Shown: positions 17,222 through 26,039 of the stretch, piece by piece | How positions within the stretch are numbered: position 1 is the first letter of the stretch | Layout: each line of letters starts with the position of its first letter | Assembly (NCBI GenBank): GCA_022340805.1 | Contig: JAJDNF010000028.1 | Span: 1 to 64,000, forward strand | From: Chromatiaceae bacterium | GTDB lineage: Bacteria; Pseudomonadota; Gammaproteobacteria; Chromatiales; Chromatiaceae | Direction: 5' to 3' | DNA: 64,000 nucleotides | Position numbers and translations under genes: made by a program | The notes under the pieces: generated by a model | Told to the model about the DNA's origin: nothing | The model's database searches: none | What the model saw: only the letters and a program-made list of their open reading frames with translations

Positions 17222-18583
17222 CTAACCCAGCAGCGTGTAACAGGGCGTGTATTCACCCTCTAGCTTCATACGCCGCTGCGCGACGAAGCCCTGCAACAGG
17301 TCGTCCATCGCCGCGGCCATGTCCTTGTCGGCATGGATCTCGAACGGGCCGAATTCCTCGACCGCCCGGATACCATGCTCCTTGACGTTGCCGGCCACGA
17401 TCCCTGAGAACACGCGCCGCAGGTTGGCCGCGAGCCGGTGCGGCTCCTGGTCGCGCCCGAGCGACAGCCCGGCCATCGCCGCATGGCTGGGCACGAAGGG
17501 CTGCTGAAAATCCTTCTCGATACGCAGTTGCCAGTTGAAATAGAACGCGTCGTTGCCCTTGTGGCGGAACGTCTTGACCGTCTCCATCGCCTCACGCATC
17601 GCGCGCCCCACCGCCACCGGATTATCGACGATTACCTGGTACAGCCCCTGCGCGGCGCTGCCCAGCGTCCCGGCGATGAACCTGTCCACCGCCTCGAAGT
17701 AGTCGGCGCTCTCGGCCGGTCCGGTCAGGATCACCGGGAACGGATGCCCGGCATTGTCCGGATGCATCAGGATACCCAGCAGATACAGCAACTCCTCCGT
17801 GGTGCCGACCCCGCCCGGGAAGATGACTACGCCGTGCCCGACCCTGACGAAGGCCTCGAGGCGCTTCTCGATGTCCGGCAGGATCACCAGTTCGTTGACG
17901 ATCGGGTTGGGCGGTTCCGAGGCAATGATCCCGGGCTCGGTCAGGCCGAGGTAGCGGCCATCGGTGATGCGCTGCTTGGCATGACCTATCGTGGCGCCCT
18001 TCATCGGTCCTTTCATCGCGCCGGGACCGCAGCCGGTGCAGACATCCAGTCCGCGCAGGCCGAATTGGTAGCCGACCTCTTTCGAATAGTCGTACTCGGC
18101 GCGGCCGATCGAGTGACCACCCCAGCAGACCACGACATTGGGGTCGACCCCGGTACGCAGCACGCGCGCGTTTCTGAGGATGTGGAACACCGCCGAGGTA
18201 AGGTGTTCACTCTTTTCCAGGTCCAGCGACGGGTCGCCATGGATCTCGTCGTGCGTGTAGATGATGTCGCGCAATACCGCGAACAGATGTTCGCGGATTC
18301 CCTGGATCATCTTGCCGTCGACGAAGGCCGATGCCGGGGCGTTTTCCAGGCGCAGCTTGATGCCCTGGTTGCGCTGCATCAGGTTGATGCCGAAGTCGCG
18401 GTAGGTGTCGAAGATTTCGCGCGCATCATCGGTATGACTGCCGCTGTTCAGCACCGCCAGCGCGCAGTTGCGGAACAGCCGATACAGCCCGCGCGCACTG
18501 GTGTCTAGCAGGGTCCTGACCTCGAGCTGCGACAAGACCTCGAGGCTGCCCTCGGGGCTGACCGAGGCGCTGATTCTGTTCAT
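17222..18583 (-). CDS. ppnN: Nucleotide 5'-monophosphate nucleosidase PpnN (YgdH), LOG family
   Basis: A 453-residue protein, the same length as E. coli PpnN (454). Family knowledge: it cleaves purine and pyrimidine monophosphates to base and ribose 5-phosphate and in E. coli is stimulated by (p)ppGpp. The Lysine-decarboxylase-like (LOG) Rossmann core lies at about 140-340, with CTGCGPGAMKG and the signature PGGVGTTEE. N-terminal and C-terminal regulatory domains (DUF4478 and DUF3412) flank it. The start MNRISASVSPEGSLEVLS matches the family. It has a separate promoter from the heat-shock genes downstream. Confidence 0.94.
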   Translation of the reverse strand: MNRISASVSPEGSLEVLSQLEVRTLLDTSARGLYRLFRNCALAVLNSGSHTDDAREIFDTYRDFGINLMQRNQGIKLRLENAPASAFVDGKMIQGIREHLFAVLRDIIYTHDEIHGDPSLDLEKSEHLTSAVFHILRNARVLRTGVDPNVVVCWGGHSIGRAEYDYSKEVGYQFGLRGLDVCTGCGPGAMKGPMKGATIGHAKQRITDGRYLGLTEPGIIASEPPNPIVNELVILPDIEKRLEAFVRVGHGVVIFPGGVGTTEELLYLLGILMHPDNAGHPFPVILTGPAESADYFEAVDRFIAGTLGSAAQGLYQVIVDNPVAVGRAMREAMETVKTFRHKGNDAFYFNWQLRIEKDFQQPFVPSHAAMAGLSLGRDQEPHRLAANLRRVFSGIVAGNVKEHGIRAVEEFGPFEIHADKDMAAAMDDLLQGFVAQRRMKLEGEYTPCYTLLG

Positions 18584-18777
18584 CGTTTCTCCCTGGTGAA
18601 CGGCGAAAATCCGGATCTGGCCGGCGCAATGTAACCGAAATATGATCCGCTCACGCTGGGCCGCGAGGGTATGTACAGACGGGCCGCTCCGGGTTCATGC
18701 ACAGATCCGCCGACGTGTCGCATCGCCCTGCAACCGCGCGGGCGCACACGGCCCAAGCGCGTTCTGGCCCCGGGCCG

Positions 18778-19953
18778 TCAACGCGCCGAATTCGACGCCT
18801 GCCAACCGTCCGTCAGGGTCCTGAGGAAGGCCACCAGATCCTCGACCTCTGGGCTCGTCAGCCCAAGGTTGCCCAGTTCCTCCCGGTTGACGTTCTCGGC
18901 GACCTCCGGGGCCGGCCAGCCCGCGACATCGCGGGTGTTATAGAAGGAAACCGTGGCGAACAGCGTCTTAAACACACCGTTGTGCATATAGGGCGGCGTG
19001 ACCGCCACATTGCGCAGCGTTGGCACGCGGAACTTGCCGTTTTGCGAGGGATCCTTCAGCGTTCCACCCAGGCCCAGGTCGACGAAGCCGAAGCCGTCCG
19101 GATTCAGCTCTGCCGGCAGCGAGTAGAACGGGTTTTCCGGATTGCGCGGGGTGCCGAGGTTGTCGTAGCTGAAATCGGTAAACATCGGCGGCGAACCATC
19201 TTCTGACGGCCGGCTCGGGTGACAGGCCGCACAGTTACCTTTGTCTTCGGCCTCGAACAGCCTCAGGCCGCGCAGCTCCTGCTCGCTCAGCTCTACCTCA
19301 CCACGCAGCCAGTAGTCGTACTTTGAGCTGAACGGACTCACCTCGGCGGTCCTCTCGTAGGCCGCAATCGCATCGGCCATATGCGCATAGGCCTGGGTCG
19401 GATCGTCCAAGGCCCCGGCGCCGTAGACCTCGGTGAACAGCGCGGCGTAGCTGAGGCCGCGCAGCGTCTCGGCGATCGCGGAGGTATGCGGGTTGGCCAT
19501 CTCCAGCGGATTCAGCGGTGGCCCCTGCGCCTGCTCGGCCAGCGAGTTCACCCTGCCATCCCAGAACAGGCCGCCCTCCCAGAGGCCAGCCTCCTCGTCA
19601 CGGTGCAACGGCGGTATAAAGGCGGCATACGAGACCGTCATGTCGTTGCGGCTGCCGTAGCGGCCGGGGATGGCCCCCCTGGACACCGGCAGTTCGGTTT
19701 CCGGATCGGCAAACGCGACTTGCGGTGCATGGCAATTCGCACAGGCCTGGCCTGGCGGCGTGGACAGGCGCTTTTCAAAAAACAGCAACTTGCCCAGACG
19801 CTCCTTGGTGGTGAGCTGGGCATCGACCGGTACCGCAGCGCTATCGCCGCCGCCTGTTGTCGCGGCTTCTTTGTGCGTCAGATTGCAGGCCCCGAGTAGC
19901 AGCACGGCGGGCAGCGTGACAATGACCGAGAGGCGAGTGGGAAATCTGTCCAT
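18778..19953 (-). CDS. Di-heme cytochrome c peroxidase-family lipoprotein
   Basis: A 391-residue protein with two heme c sites, CANCH at 71-75 and CAACH at 241-245, in the CcpA/MauG fold. The N-terminus is a lipoprotein signal (VLLLGAC, Cys23), so it is anchored to the membrane facing the periplasm. Likely roles are hydrogen peroxide reduction with electrons from a small c-type cytochrome, or a MauG-like modification; no specific partner lies nearby. TPPYMHNGVFKTL is typical of the family. The ATG at 19953 is preceded by AAGGA; an in-frame ATG 15 nt upstream lacks one. Confidence 0.9.
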   Translation of the reverse strand: MDRFPTRLSVIVTLPAVLLLGACNLTHKEAATTGGGDSAAVPVDAQLTTKERLGKLLFFEKRLSTPPGQACANCHAPQVAFADPETELPVSRGAIPGRYGSRNDMTVSYAAFIPPLHRDEEAGLWEGGLFWDGRVNSLAEQAQGPPLNPLEMANPHTSAIAETLRGLSYAALFTEVYGAGALDDPTQAYAHMADAIAAYERTAEVSPFSSKYDYWLRGEVELSEQELRGLRLFEAEDKGNCAACHPSRPSEDGSPPMFTDFSYDNLGTPRNPENPFYSLPAELNPDGFGFVDLGLGGTLKDPSQNGKFRVPTLRNVAVTPPYMHNGVFKTLFATVSFYNTRDVAGWPAPEVAENVNREELGNLGLTSPEVEDLVAFLRTLTDGWQASNSAR

Positions 19954-20275
19954 AATCCTTCTCTGCACGTGATCTTTCGTTGATCAGGTGTGGATTTTAA
20001 CCCACTGGCTGCGCTGTTTGCGCGTTTGCCTCGAATCACCCCGCCTGCGCGTGGTCCGCGTGCCCGGTCGCTGTTCTGCAGGCCCCGCAACTCACCACGG
20101 GCCCTGCTCCGAAAAGCAGTGTCCAGGCAGGCCAGCGCGGCTTGACGGCGATGGCGCGTGCGCGTCGCAGTTGCTATCGTGGCGCGGTGAACGGGCCCCA
20201 CCGTGTATCCAGACACGGCGCCACCAGGCCCGCCGATGACTTTGCCCGCCGCTGTCCCGGGCATACGGAGAACAC
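19954..20275. other. Divergent intergenic region with first leader copy
   Basis: The left part presumably holds the promoter of the di-heme protein. The right part, from 20171, is the first of two similar leaders described separately. Confidence 0.5.
20171..20275 (+). promoter_or_regulatory. Duplicated leader, copy 1
   Basis: TTGCTATCGT at 20171-20180 (an extended -10-like TGnTAT form) begins a 105-nt leader. It ends with CCCGGGCA at 20256-20263 and GGAGAACA at 20267-20274, directly before an ATG at 20276. The same boxes at nearly identical spacing precede the OB-fold gene at 21034. Shared internal blocks include CGCG, ACCAGG and CCCGC. Confidence 0.6.
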
Positions 20276-20377
20276 ATGCCTAGAGCAACTATCCCATTCC
20301 CCGCTGCGCGCACCGGACAGCGGGCCGGCGGCCGTCGACGCGCCCGCACACATTTGCACTGCACGGTGACACGATGA
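20276..20377 (+). CDS. Short leader ORF (33 codons) coupled to the RRM gene
   Basis: An ATG with a strong SD (GGAGAACAC) opens a 33-codon frame beginning MPRATIPF and rich in Arg. Its stop codon overlaps the ATG of the RRM gene as ATGA (20374-20377). The RRM gene itself has only a weak SD, so its translation may depend on ribosomes finishing this ORF. Whether the peptide is stable or functional is unknown; I recognise no homologue. Confidence 0.5.
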   Translation: MPRATIPFPAARTGQRAGGRRRARTHLHCTVTR

Positions 20378-20646
20378 AACTGCTGGTCCGCAATCTTGCG
20401 CGCAGCACCACACAGCAAGACCTCAAATCCCTGTTCGAGGGCTACGGCGCGGTGCAATCCTGCACCCTGGTGATGGACCCCAAAACGGGGGCCTCCAAGG
20501 GCTTCGGTTTCGTCGAGATGCCGAAACCCGGCGAGGCCAAGGCGGCGATGAAGAACCTGAACGGCATGCTGCTGGAAGGCAGCCAAATCCGGGTGAAAAA
20601 GGCTGAGCCGAAACCGCAAACGGGTAAGCCCCTTGCCGTGGGATAG
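20374..20646 (+). CDS. RNA-recognition-motif (RRM) protein
   Basis: A 90-residue single-RRM protein like the Rbp proteins of cyanobacteria and several Proteobacteria. RNP2 is LLVRNLAR at the N-terminus; RNP1 is KGFGFVEM near residue 45. A short basic tail follows ([11 protein letters not shown]). It binds single-stranded RNA, and bacterial members are often cold-inducible, but no function is established here. It is preceded by a coupled leader ORF and overlapped at its end by the VF530 gene. Confidence 0.92.
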   Translation: MKLLVRNLARSTTQQDLKSLFEGYGAVQSCTLVMDPKTGASKGFGFVEMPKPGEAKAAMKNLNGMLLEGSQIRVKKAEPKPQTGKPLAVG

Positions 20647-20911
20647 CGTTCGCGACGCGGGCGCCGGCGACCCACTGCACGGCGTGACGCTGCAGATGAT
20701 GCTTACCCGGCTGCTCGACAGGTACGGGTGGGAGGAGTTGGGCCGCCGGATCAGGATCAAATGCTTCATCAGCGATCCCAGCATTGCCTCCAGCCTGAAG
20801 TTCCTGCGCAGGACACCCTGGGCAAGGGCAGAGGTCGAGGCACTGTATCTCGACACCCATTGGCCGGTGCCCAACGTCTGGCACAAGTCGCGGCACGATT
20901 CTGCGGGGTGA
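20633..20911 (+). CDS. VF530 family (DUF2132) protein
   Basis: A 92-residue protein with the conserved VF530 sequence: [32 protein letters not shown] and [20 protein letters not shown] structure from this family has been called DNA-binding-like; the function is unknown. The only suitable start upstream of the conserved block is a TTG at 20633, which overlaps the RRM gene by 14 nt in another frame. That suggests co-translation with the RRM protein. Confidence 0.85.
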   Translation: MPWDSVRDAGAGDPLHGVTLQMMLTRLLDRYGWEELGRRIRIKCFISDPSIASSLKFLRRTPWARAEVEALYLDTHWPVPNVWHKSRHDSAG

Positions 20912-20927
20912 CGGCCGCGGCCACCAA

Positions 20928-21033
20928 TTGCTATCGTACCGGCGCGACGGCCAGGCCGCTGGGCCCGATGGATCGTCACCAGGACTGATCACAGCTATCG
21001 CCCGCGGTCTTCCCCGGGCACAAGGAGAACAAC
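20928..21033 (+). promoter_or_regulatory. Duplicated leader, copy 2
   Basis: TTGCTATCGT at 20928-20937, CCCGGGCA at 21013-21020 and GGAGAACA at 21024-21031 repeat the boxes of copy 1. The distance from the first box to the ATG is 106 nt here and 105 nt there. It probably supplies the promoter and ribosome binding site of the OB-fold gene. Confidence 0.6.
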
Positions 21034-21414
21034 ATGACGAGAATGACCACCCTGGCCCTGGCCGCGCTGTTGAGCGGACTTGCCGCCGCGCCGCTGCATG
21101 CCGACGATGCTGTCAGTACGAGCGTCGCCGACCTATACAAAGACAAGTCCTCTCTGGGCGGCCGACAGGTTAACGTTCAGGGCAAGGTCGTCAAGGTCAA
21201 CAACCACATCATGCAGCGCAACTTCATCCACATCCAGGACGGCACCGGCAACGCCGCCGACGGCACCAACGACCTGACCATCACCACCCAGGACGACGTG
21301 GCCGTGGGCGACCAGGTCAGCGCAAGCGGCACCCTGTTGCTCGATCAGGACTTCGGGTTCGGTTACCGCTATTCGCTGCTGCTCGAGCAGGCCAGGGTAA
21401 CCAAAGCGCGATAG
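21034..21414 (+). CDS. Exported OB-fold (nucleic-acid-binding-like) protein
   Basis: A 126-residue protein with a Sec signal (MTTLALAALLSGLAAAPLHA) and a single OB-fold of the tRNA-anti-like type: VNVQGKVVKVNNHIMQRNFIHIQDGTG, then DLTITTQDDVAVGDQVSASGTL. Similar small periplasmic OB proteins are common in Proteobacteria and uncharacterised. The predicted export makes a nucleic-acid role doubtful. It shares its leader with the RRM gene region and converges with the OGT gene. Confidence 0.85.
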   Translation: MTRMTTLALAALLSGLAAAPLHADDAVSTSVADLYKDKSSLGGRQVNVQGKVVKVNNHIMQRNFIHIQDGTGNAADGTNDLTITTQDDVAVGDQVSASGTLLLDQDFGFGYRYSLLLEQARVTKAR

Positions 21415-21447
21415 ACGCGCGCCGCCGGGCAAGCGCTACGAAAGCCA

Positions 21448-23613
21448 TCATGCCCCGGCAGGCCGCAGCGCCGCCGGCGGCTCGCCGCGTGCACCCGCCT
21501 GCAGCATCCGCTCGAACGCCGCCTCCAGGTCCGCGGTGAACCCGCGCGCATCGTGGAAAGATGCCCCCTCCACCGCGCGCTGCAGGCGTGCGCGGATGTC
21601 GCCCAGGCCCGTCGGCGTATCCGCAAGTTCCCGCGCCTTGTGCGCATAGCTGCCGAGATTCGCACAGATCAGTTCATCCATGCCGATGCGATGAAGCACG
21701 CTGCCCGCCGTACGTGACACATAGCTGTCGCCCGAACAGGTCAGTAGCGGGCAACCGCTCAGCAATGCATCGATTGCAGTCGACCCGGCATTGCACGGAT
21801 AGGTATCGAGGAACAGGTCCGCATGCGCGTACCGACCGAGGTAGCTGGCGCGGTCCGTAACCGGGGCGAAGACCAGCCGCTGCGGATCGATGCCGCGCTC
21901 GCCGGCCGCCGCCCGCAATCGCCGGCTCGGGGATATACCCGGATCCCTGAGCCAGAGCAGGCTGCCCGGGACATCCTGCAACAGCTGCATCCAGCAGCCG
22001 AAGATCTCGCGGCCGATCTTGCGCGTATCGTTGAAGCAACAGAACACCAGTGCACCCTCGGCCAGACCGCAGTCCGCGCGCGTGACCGCTGCCATGACCG
22101 GAGGGTCCGCGACGAAGATTCCGCGCGGCATACGCAGTGGCTGCTCGCGGTAGTGGCCCTGCGCTTCCGCAGGAACGAGATAGTCGTCCACGACGATGTA
22201 GTCGTTGAAGTCCGCGCCCAGGGTGCCGCGATAGCCGAGATAGCCTACCTGTATCGGCGCCGCACGCGGCGCGACAATCTGCGGGCGCGCCTCGCTGCCG
22301 TAGCCCGCGAGATCGACCAGGATCTGCACGCCGCGCGTGCGGATCTCGCGCACCGCCGCGTCGTTCGAGTGATGGCGGATCTCGACGAATTCGTCCACGG
22401 CGCCCCGCACCCGGCGCCGTACCTCGCTGTCGTCATCCGGCCCGTAGGAGAACACGGCCACCCGGAACCTGCTGCGATCGTGGTTTTCGAGGATGGACGC
22501 GATCACCCTGCCGACCGCGTTGTCGCGAAAATCCCCCGACAGGTAGGCCAGCGTGATCGGCCGGATATTGAATACCGACAGCGGCGGCGTGGCCCGTCCG
22601 ACCTGGATCGTTTCGGCATAGCGCGATGCGATGGCCAACTGCCTGCTCGCCGGCAGACCCAGCGACACGGCCGCGAACGGCGGTGTCGGTATCGCACTCG
22701 CCGGATCGTCTACCGCGTGCGCGAAAGCCTCGACGGCATCCCAGTCACACAGACGCTGCTGCACGAGCAGCAGCGCAAGCCGTGCATCGTCAGCATCCGG
22801 CTGCAGCTCGATTACCCGCGCATAACTCGCGGCCGCCTGTTCCAGTTCGCCGCTCTGCTCCTGCACCTTGCCCAGGCTGAAGTGGGCGGATGCGAGCTCC
22901 GGCGACAGGTCCAATGCACGCCGCAAGGCGTCGTGCGCCTCCGCCAGGCGCCCCTGCGCGAAAAGCAGATCGCCGAGACCCTTGTGACTCGCCGCCTCGT
23001 CGGGCTGGACATCGATACTGGCCTGCAGGTTCGCGATCGCCTCATCGGCTCGCCCCAGCCGCTGCAGTGCAACGGCCAGTGCATTGCGTGCCGCCACGTG
23101 GTCGTCGCGCTTCTTGATGGCACGCTTGAGCGCCATCATCGCGTCATTCACCTGGCCGCGGTCGAGAAACACCATGCCAAGCATCGCCCAGGCGTCCGCG
23201 TTGCCGGGTTCCCGGCTGATCGCCTCGCGATAGGCGGAGATCGCCTCGTCCGACAGACCGGCAAGGCGCATCGCATTGCCAAGCCAGATCCAGGGCATCG
23301 CCATCCCGGGCTGTGCAGCTATCAGCAGTTGGAACTGCGCCTCGGCAGCGGCCACGTCTCCGCCACAGGCATAAAGCTCACCCAAGGTACAGCGCGCCTC
23401 GACAAAGCCTTCGTCGACGGCCAGTGCGGCCTGCACGTGCCCGATGGCTGCAGCGATGTCGCCCTGCCGCCTGGCGATCTGTCCCAGCAGGTGCAGTGCG
23501 GCGGCATTGCCGGGCTCGCCGTCGAGCACGGCTTGGCAGGCCTGCGCGGCCGCATCAAGGTTCCCGCTGGAATAATCCCGCATCGCGCGTTGGTACTCGA
23601 TCTCGCTGGACAT
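21448..23613 (-). CDS. TPR protein with O-GlcNAc transferase (SPINDLY-type) catalytic domain
   Basis: A 721-residue cytoplasmic protein. Residues 1-300 are about eight tetratricopeptide repeats; 340-700 form the GT41 glycosyltransferase with YLSGDFRDNAVG, VGYLGYRGTLGADFNDY, VFCCFNDTRKI and LDTYPCNAGSTAIDALLSGCPLLT, the last being the nucleotide-sugar loop. Eukaryotic relatives add GlcNAc or fucose to Ser/Thr; bacterial members are known or suspected protein glycosyltransferases. No carrier, flagellin or sugar gene is adjacent, so the target is unknown. It converges with the OB-fold gene. Confidence 0.92.
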   Translation of the reverse strand: MSSEIEYQRAMRDYSSGNLDAAAQACQAVLDGEPGNAAALHLLGQIARRQGDIAAAIGHVQAALAVDEGFVEARCTLGELYACGGDVAAAEAQFQLLIAAQPGMAMPWIWLGNAMRLAGLSDEAISAYREAISREPGNADAWAMLGMVFLDRGQVNDAMMALKRAIKKRDDHVAARNALAVALQRLGRADEAIANLQASIDVQPDEAASHKGLGDLLFAQGRLAEAHDALRRALDLSPELASAHFSLGKVQEQSGELEQAAASYARVIELQPDADDARLALLLVQQRLCDWDAVEAFAHAVDDPASAIPTPPFAAVSLGLPASRQLAIASRYAETIQVGRATPPLSVFNIRPITLAYLSGDFRDNAVGRVIASILENHDRSRFRVAVFSYGPDDDSEVRRRVRGAVDEFVEIRHHSNDAAVREIRTRGVQILVDLAGYGSEARPQIVAPRAAPIQVGYLGYRGTLGADFNDYIVVDDYLVPAEAQGHYREQPLRMPRGIFVADPPVMAAVTRADCGLAEGALVFCCFNDTRKIGREIFGCWMQLLQDVPGSLLWLRDPGISPSRRLRAAAGERGIDPQRLVFAPVTDRASYLGRYAHADLFLDTYPCNAGSTAIDALLSGCPLLTCSGDSYVSRTAGSVLHRIGMDELICANLGSYAHKARELADTPTGLGDIRARLQRAVEGASFHDARGFTADLEAAFERMLQAGARGEPPAALRPAGA

Positions 23614-23720
23614 GCTCGCTAACCCGGTTGGAAAAGGCCCCGTTCAGGCGCCCCACTTTGCAGAATTCCCGTGATTCGGTCCATCGCCGGCACGCCGCCC
23701 CGGCGCCTGATCGACCTGCG

Positions 23721-24605
23721 TCAAAGCAATTCCCCCCGCACCGTCGGGACCACCTTACCCCCGACCCTCACCTCGCGCACGCCGCCGCGCGTACTGGCAC
23801 GCAGCATGATCAAGGACGGCCGATGCAGCTCATGGCCCTGCTCGATCCGCAGCGCAAGATCGGCATCGGCGAACCATCGGTGCTCGAGCAGGTATGCACC
23901 AAGGAAGGCCGCACCATTACCGGTCGCCGGGTCTTCGCGCACACCGTTCGCCTCGAAGAAGAACCTGACGCACAGATCGTTCTCGGGCTGCCGTGTTTCG
24001 CTGCAGAACAGGTATACCAGGGGCGGAAAGCCCTCGGCAGCCAGGCCGGCAAAGGCCTCGAGATCGAGCATACTGCGGCGAAGCGCATCCACACTGCGCA
24101 GCGGCACCACCACCGCCGCGGTGCCGGCAGACACGACCTGGATGGGCGACCTGGCATCTATATCCTCTGCGCACAGGCCAAGGGCCGCCGCAACGCGTTC
24201 AGGTGGGACTGTCGCGCCAAGCGACATCGGCGGGGCCAGGAACCACGCAAGCTCACTGCCATCACTGGAGGACTCGAAGGTGACCTGGACCTGTGCCTCG
24301 GCAAGCTTTAGATGCATCTGTTTCGCGGACGCCGGCGCCACATGCTGGCGCAGGACCCATGCCGTACCGAGGATCGGGTGCCCGGCAAACGCAATCTCCC
24401 TTGCCGGGGTAAAGATCCGTACGCGATAGGCCCCGTCATCCTCGGCTGCTGGCGTCACGAAGGTCGTCTCCGAGAAGTTCATCTCGGCGGCGAGCTGCTG
24501 CATCGTCTCGTCGCACAGTTGCGGCGAACCGACCACGACCGCCAGCTGATTCCCCGCGTAGCGTCGCTCTGCAAACACGTCGACGATGTACAAGGCATGC
24601 GTCAT
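23721..24605 (-). CDS. PhzF family isomerase / phenazine-biosynthesis-like protein
   Basis: A 294-residue protein with the two-lobed diaminopimelate-epimerase fold. The catalytic Glu is in NFSETTFV near residue 45, and DPATGNGAAFLGAYL is the second-lobe signature. The start MTHALYIVDVFAERRYAGNQLAVV is canonical and follows AGGAG. Most such genes outside phenazine operons have no known substrate, and no phz gene is near. It follows the small membrane protein gene by 53 nt. Confidence 0.9.
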   Translation of the reverse strand: MTHALYIVDVFAERRYAGNQLAVVVGSPQLCDETMQQLAAEMNFSETTFVTPAAEDDGAYRVRIFTPAREIAFAGHPILGTAWVLRQHVAPASAKQMHLKLAEAQVQVTFESSSDGSELAWFLAPPMSLGATVPPERVAAALGLCAEDIDARSPIQVVSAGTAAVVVPLRSVDALRRSMLDLEAFAGLAAEGFPPLVYLFCSETRQPENDLCVRFFFEANGVREDPATGNGAAFLGAYLLEHRWFADADLALRIEQGHELHRPSLIMLRASTRGGVREVRVGGKVVPTVRGELL

Positions 24606-24658
24606 GGTTCTGTTGTCTCCTGTGCGCCGATTGTGCAGATGTTTCCGCTGCGGGCAGC

Positions 24659-24934
24659 TCAGCCGCCTGGGCCCGGGTCGGGATTCCTTCGCGCGAACGC
24701 GTTCCAAAGACCCCAGATCGATGCGCCTGCCCACACGACATTAATTGCAAAGGCGGGATAGGCCGCAAACCAGATGCTGTTGACTGCCACCAGGACTCCA
24801 CCGAACAGATTGAGCATCAGGTAGGCATTCGATTGTGCCGACAGCCTGCCGGCGAGATTCGCGATAAAACTGGTCAGGATCGCGGCGGCGCCGAGCATGC
24901 CGACGGCCGTTACAAGCAGTTCACTCTCGGTCAT
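24659..24934 (-). CDS. Small CBU_0592-like membrane protein
   Basis: A 91-residue protein with three hydrophobic helices (LLVTAVGMLGAAAILTSF, NAYLMLNLFGGVLVAVNS, AYPAFAINVVWAGASIWGLW). This matches a family of small integral membrane proteins resembling half-sized transporters; the function is unknown. I start at the ATG at 24934; an in-frame GTG at 24967 would add 11 residues, and neither start has a strong SD. It probably shares a transcript with phzF. Confidence 0.7.
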   Translation of the reverse strand: MTESELLVTAVGMLGAAAILTSFIANLAGRLSAQSNAYLMLNLFGGVLVAVNSIWFAAYPAFAINVVWAGASIWGLWNAFARRNPDPGPGG

Positions 24935-25249
24935 TTCCGGGTCCAAAGATGCCTGTGCAGTTACCACACCATACTTGTCAGCAGCAAAAAGGGCGATAGG
25001 CCGCGGAACGGCACCGCCGAGTCACCCAGCGCGCACATTGCCTCAGCCGAACGGGCTCCTGTAGGTAGGCAGCGTAGATGCTACGTAGAGAAATGCACAC
25101 AGGCCCGACTCGGCCCGGACGGGCACCTGCCGAAGCACAAACTGGACCTGCGTATGCCGCCGGCCCGCGGCCGGGTCGGGGCCGGACTTGCCGGGCAGGC
25201 CACTGCCGCCACGCTGCGGCCTCGCGCAGCACCCGGGCAGGCCGGCACG
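24935..25249. other. Intergenic region after the suf operon
   Basis: No gene is supported. On the minus strand, downstream of sufE, a GCCCG...CGGGC hairpin near 25106-25127 could end the suf transcript, although it lacks a T-tract. A small CGTAG-ATG-CTACG hairpin lies at about 25073-25085. Confidence 0.35.
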
Positions 25250-25669
25250 TCACCGCTTGCCGAACGCCCTCGCCTGCGCCTTCATCAGCTCGACGATCGC
25301 GTAGATGCCGAAATGCCGGTTCGGGCTCAAGTTTTCGGCCAGCCTGATGCGATCGAACAGCGCGTCGACATCGACCGCCTCGATCTCCTGCGGCGTGCGC
25401 CCGGACAACAATTCGATCAGCACAGCCAGCACACCCTTGATGATGCTGGTGTCGCAGTCGCCAACGTAGCGGACGCACGTCGGATCGTGCGGGTCGGCCA
25501 ACGCCGCGACCCAGACCTTGCTGATGCAGCCCTGCACGCGGTTTTCTTCGGTGCGCAGTGCCTCGTCGAGAGGCGCCAGCGCCTCGCCCAGCTCAACCAG
25601 GTAGGCATAACGTGCGTCCCAGTCGTCGAGGAACTCGAAATTCTCGACGAACTCGTCGACGGTCAGCAT
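25250..25669 (-). CDS. sufE: SufE, sulfur acceptor for a cysteine desulfurase
   Basis: A 139-residue protein with the SufE fold. The persulfide-accepting Cys is in NRVQGCISKVW near residue 55. DDWDARYAYLVELGEAL and LSPNRHFGIYAIVELMK are family blocks. It accepts sulfur from SufS and passes it to SufB in SufBCD. It is the last gene of this operon, 7 nt after sufA. No sufS is present in the window, so the desulfurase partner must be encoded elsewhere. The ATG at 25669 matches the family start. Confidence 0.93.
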   Translation of the reverse strand: MLTVDEFVENFEFLDDWDARYAYLVELGEALAPLDEALRTEENRVQGCISKVWVAALADPHDPTCVRYVGDCDTSIIKGVLAVLIELLSGRTPQEIEAVDVDALFDRIRLAENLSPNRHFGIYAIVELMKAQARAFGKR

Positions 25670-25676
25670 CGGCGCC

Positions 25677-26003
25677 TCATACGCTGAAAGATTCACCGCA
25701 ACCACACATGTCCTTGATGTTCGGGTTGCGGAACTCGAAGCCTTCATTGAGCAGGTTGGTCTTCACGAAATCAACCACCATGCCGTTGATGTTCGGCAGC
25801 GACTTTTCGTCCACCACCACCTTCACACCGTGGCTCTCGAACACCTGGTCGCCCGGCTCGAGCGTATCGGCATAATCGACCACGTAGGCGAAGCCGGTGC
25901 AGCCGCTCTTCTTGGTGCCGATGCGCAGGCCCTCGCCCTTGCCGCGTTTGGCCAGCTGTCCGGCGACATGCCTTGCAGCGGCCTCTGTCAGTTGAATCGC
26001 CAT
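25677..26003 (-). CDS. sufA: A-type iron-sulfur carrier (SufA/IscA family)
   Basis: A 108-residue A-type carrier with the three invariant cysteines in SGCTGFAY and the C-terminal CGCGESF. It receives an Fe-S cluster from SufBCD and delivers it to target apoproteins. The start MAIQLTEAAARHV is canonical. It lies between sufT (36 nt) and sufE (7 nt). Confidence 0.93.
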   Translation of the reverse strand: MAIQLTEAAARHVAGQLAKRGKGEGLRIGTKKSGCTGFAYVVDYADTLEPGDQVFESHGVKVVVDEKSLPNINGMVVDFVKTNLLNEGFEFRNPNIKDMCGCGESFSV

Positions 26004-26039
26004 GTCGTCATTACTCCTGAAATTGCGTCGATCAAAATC

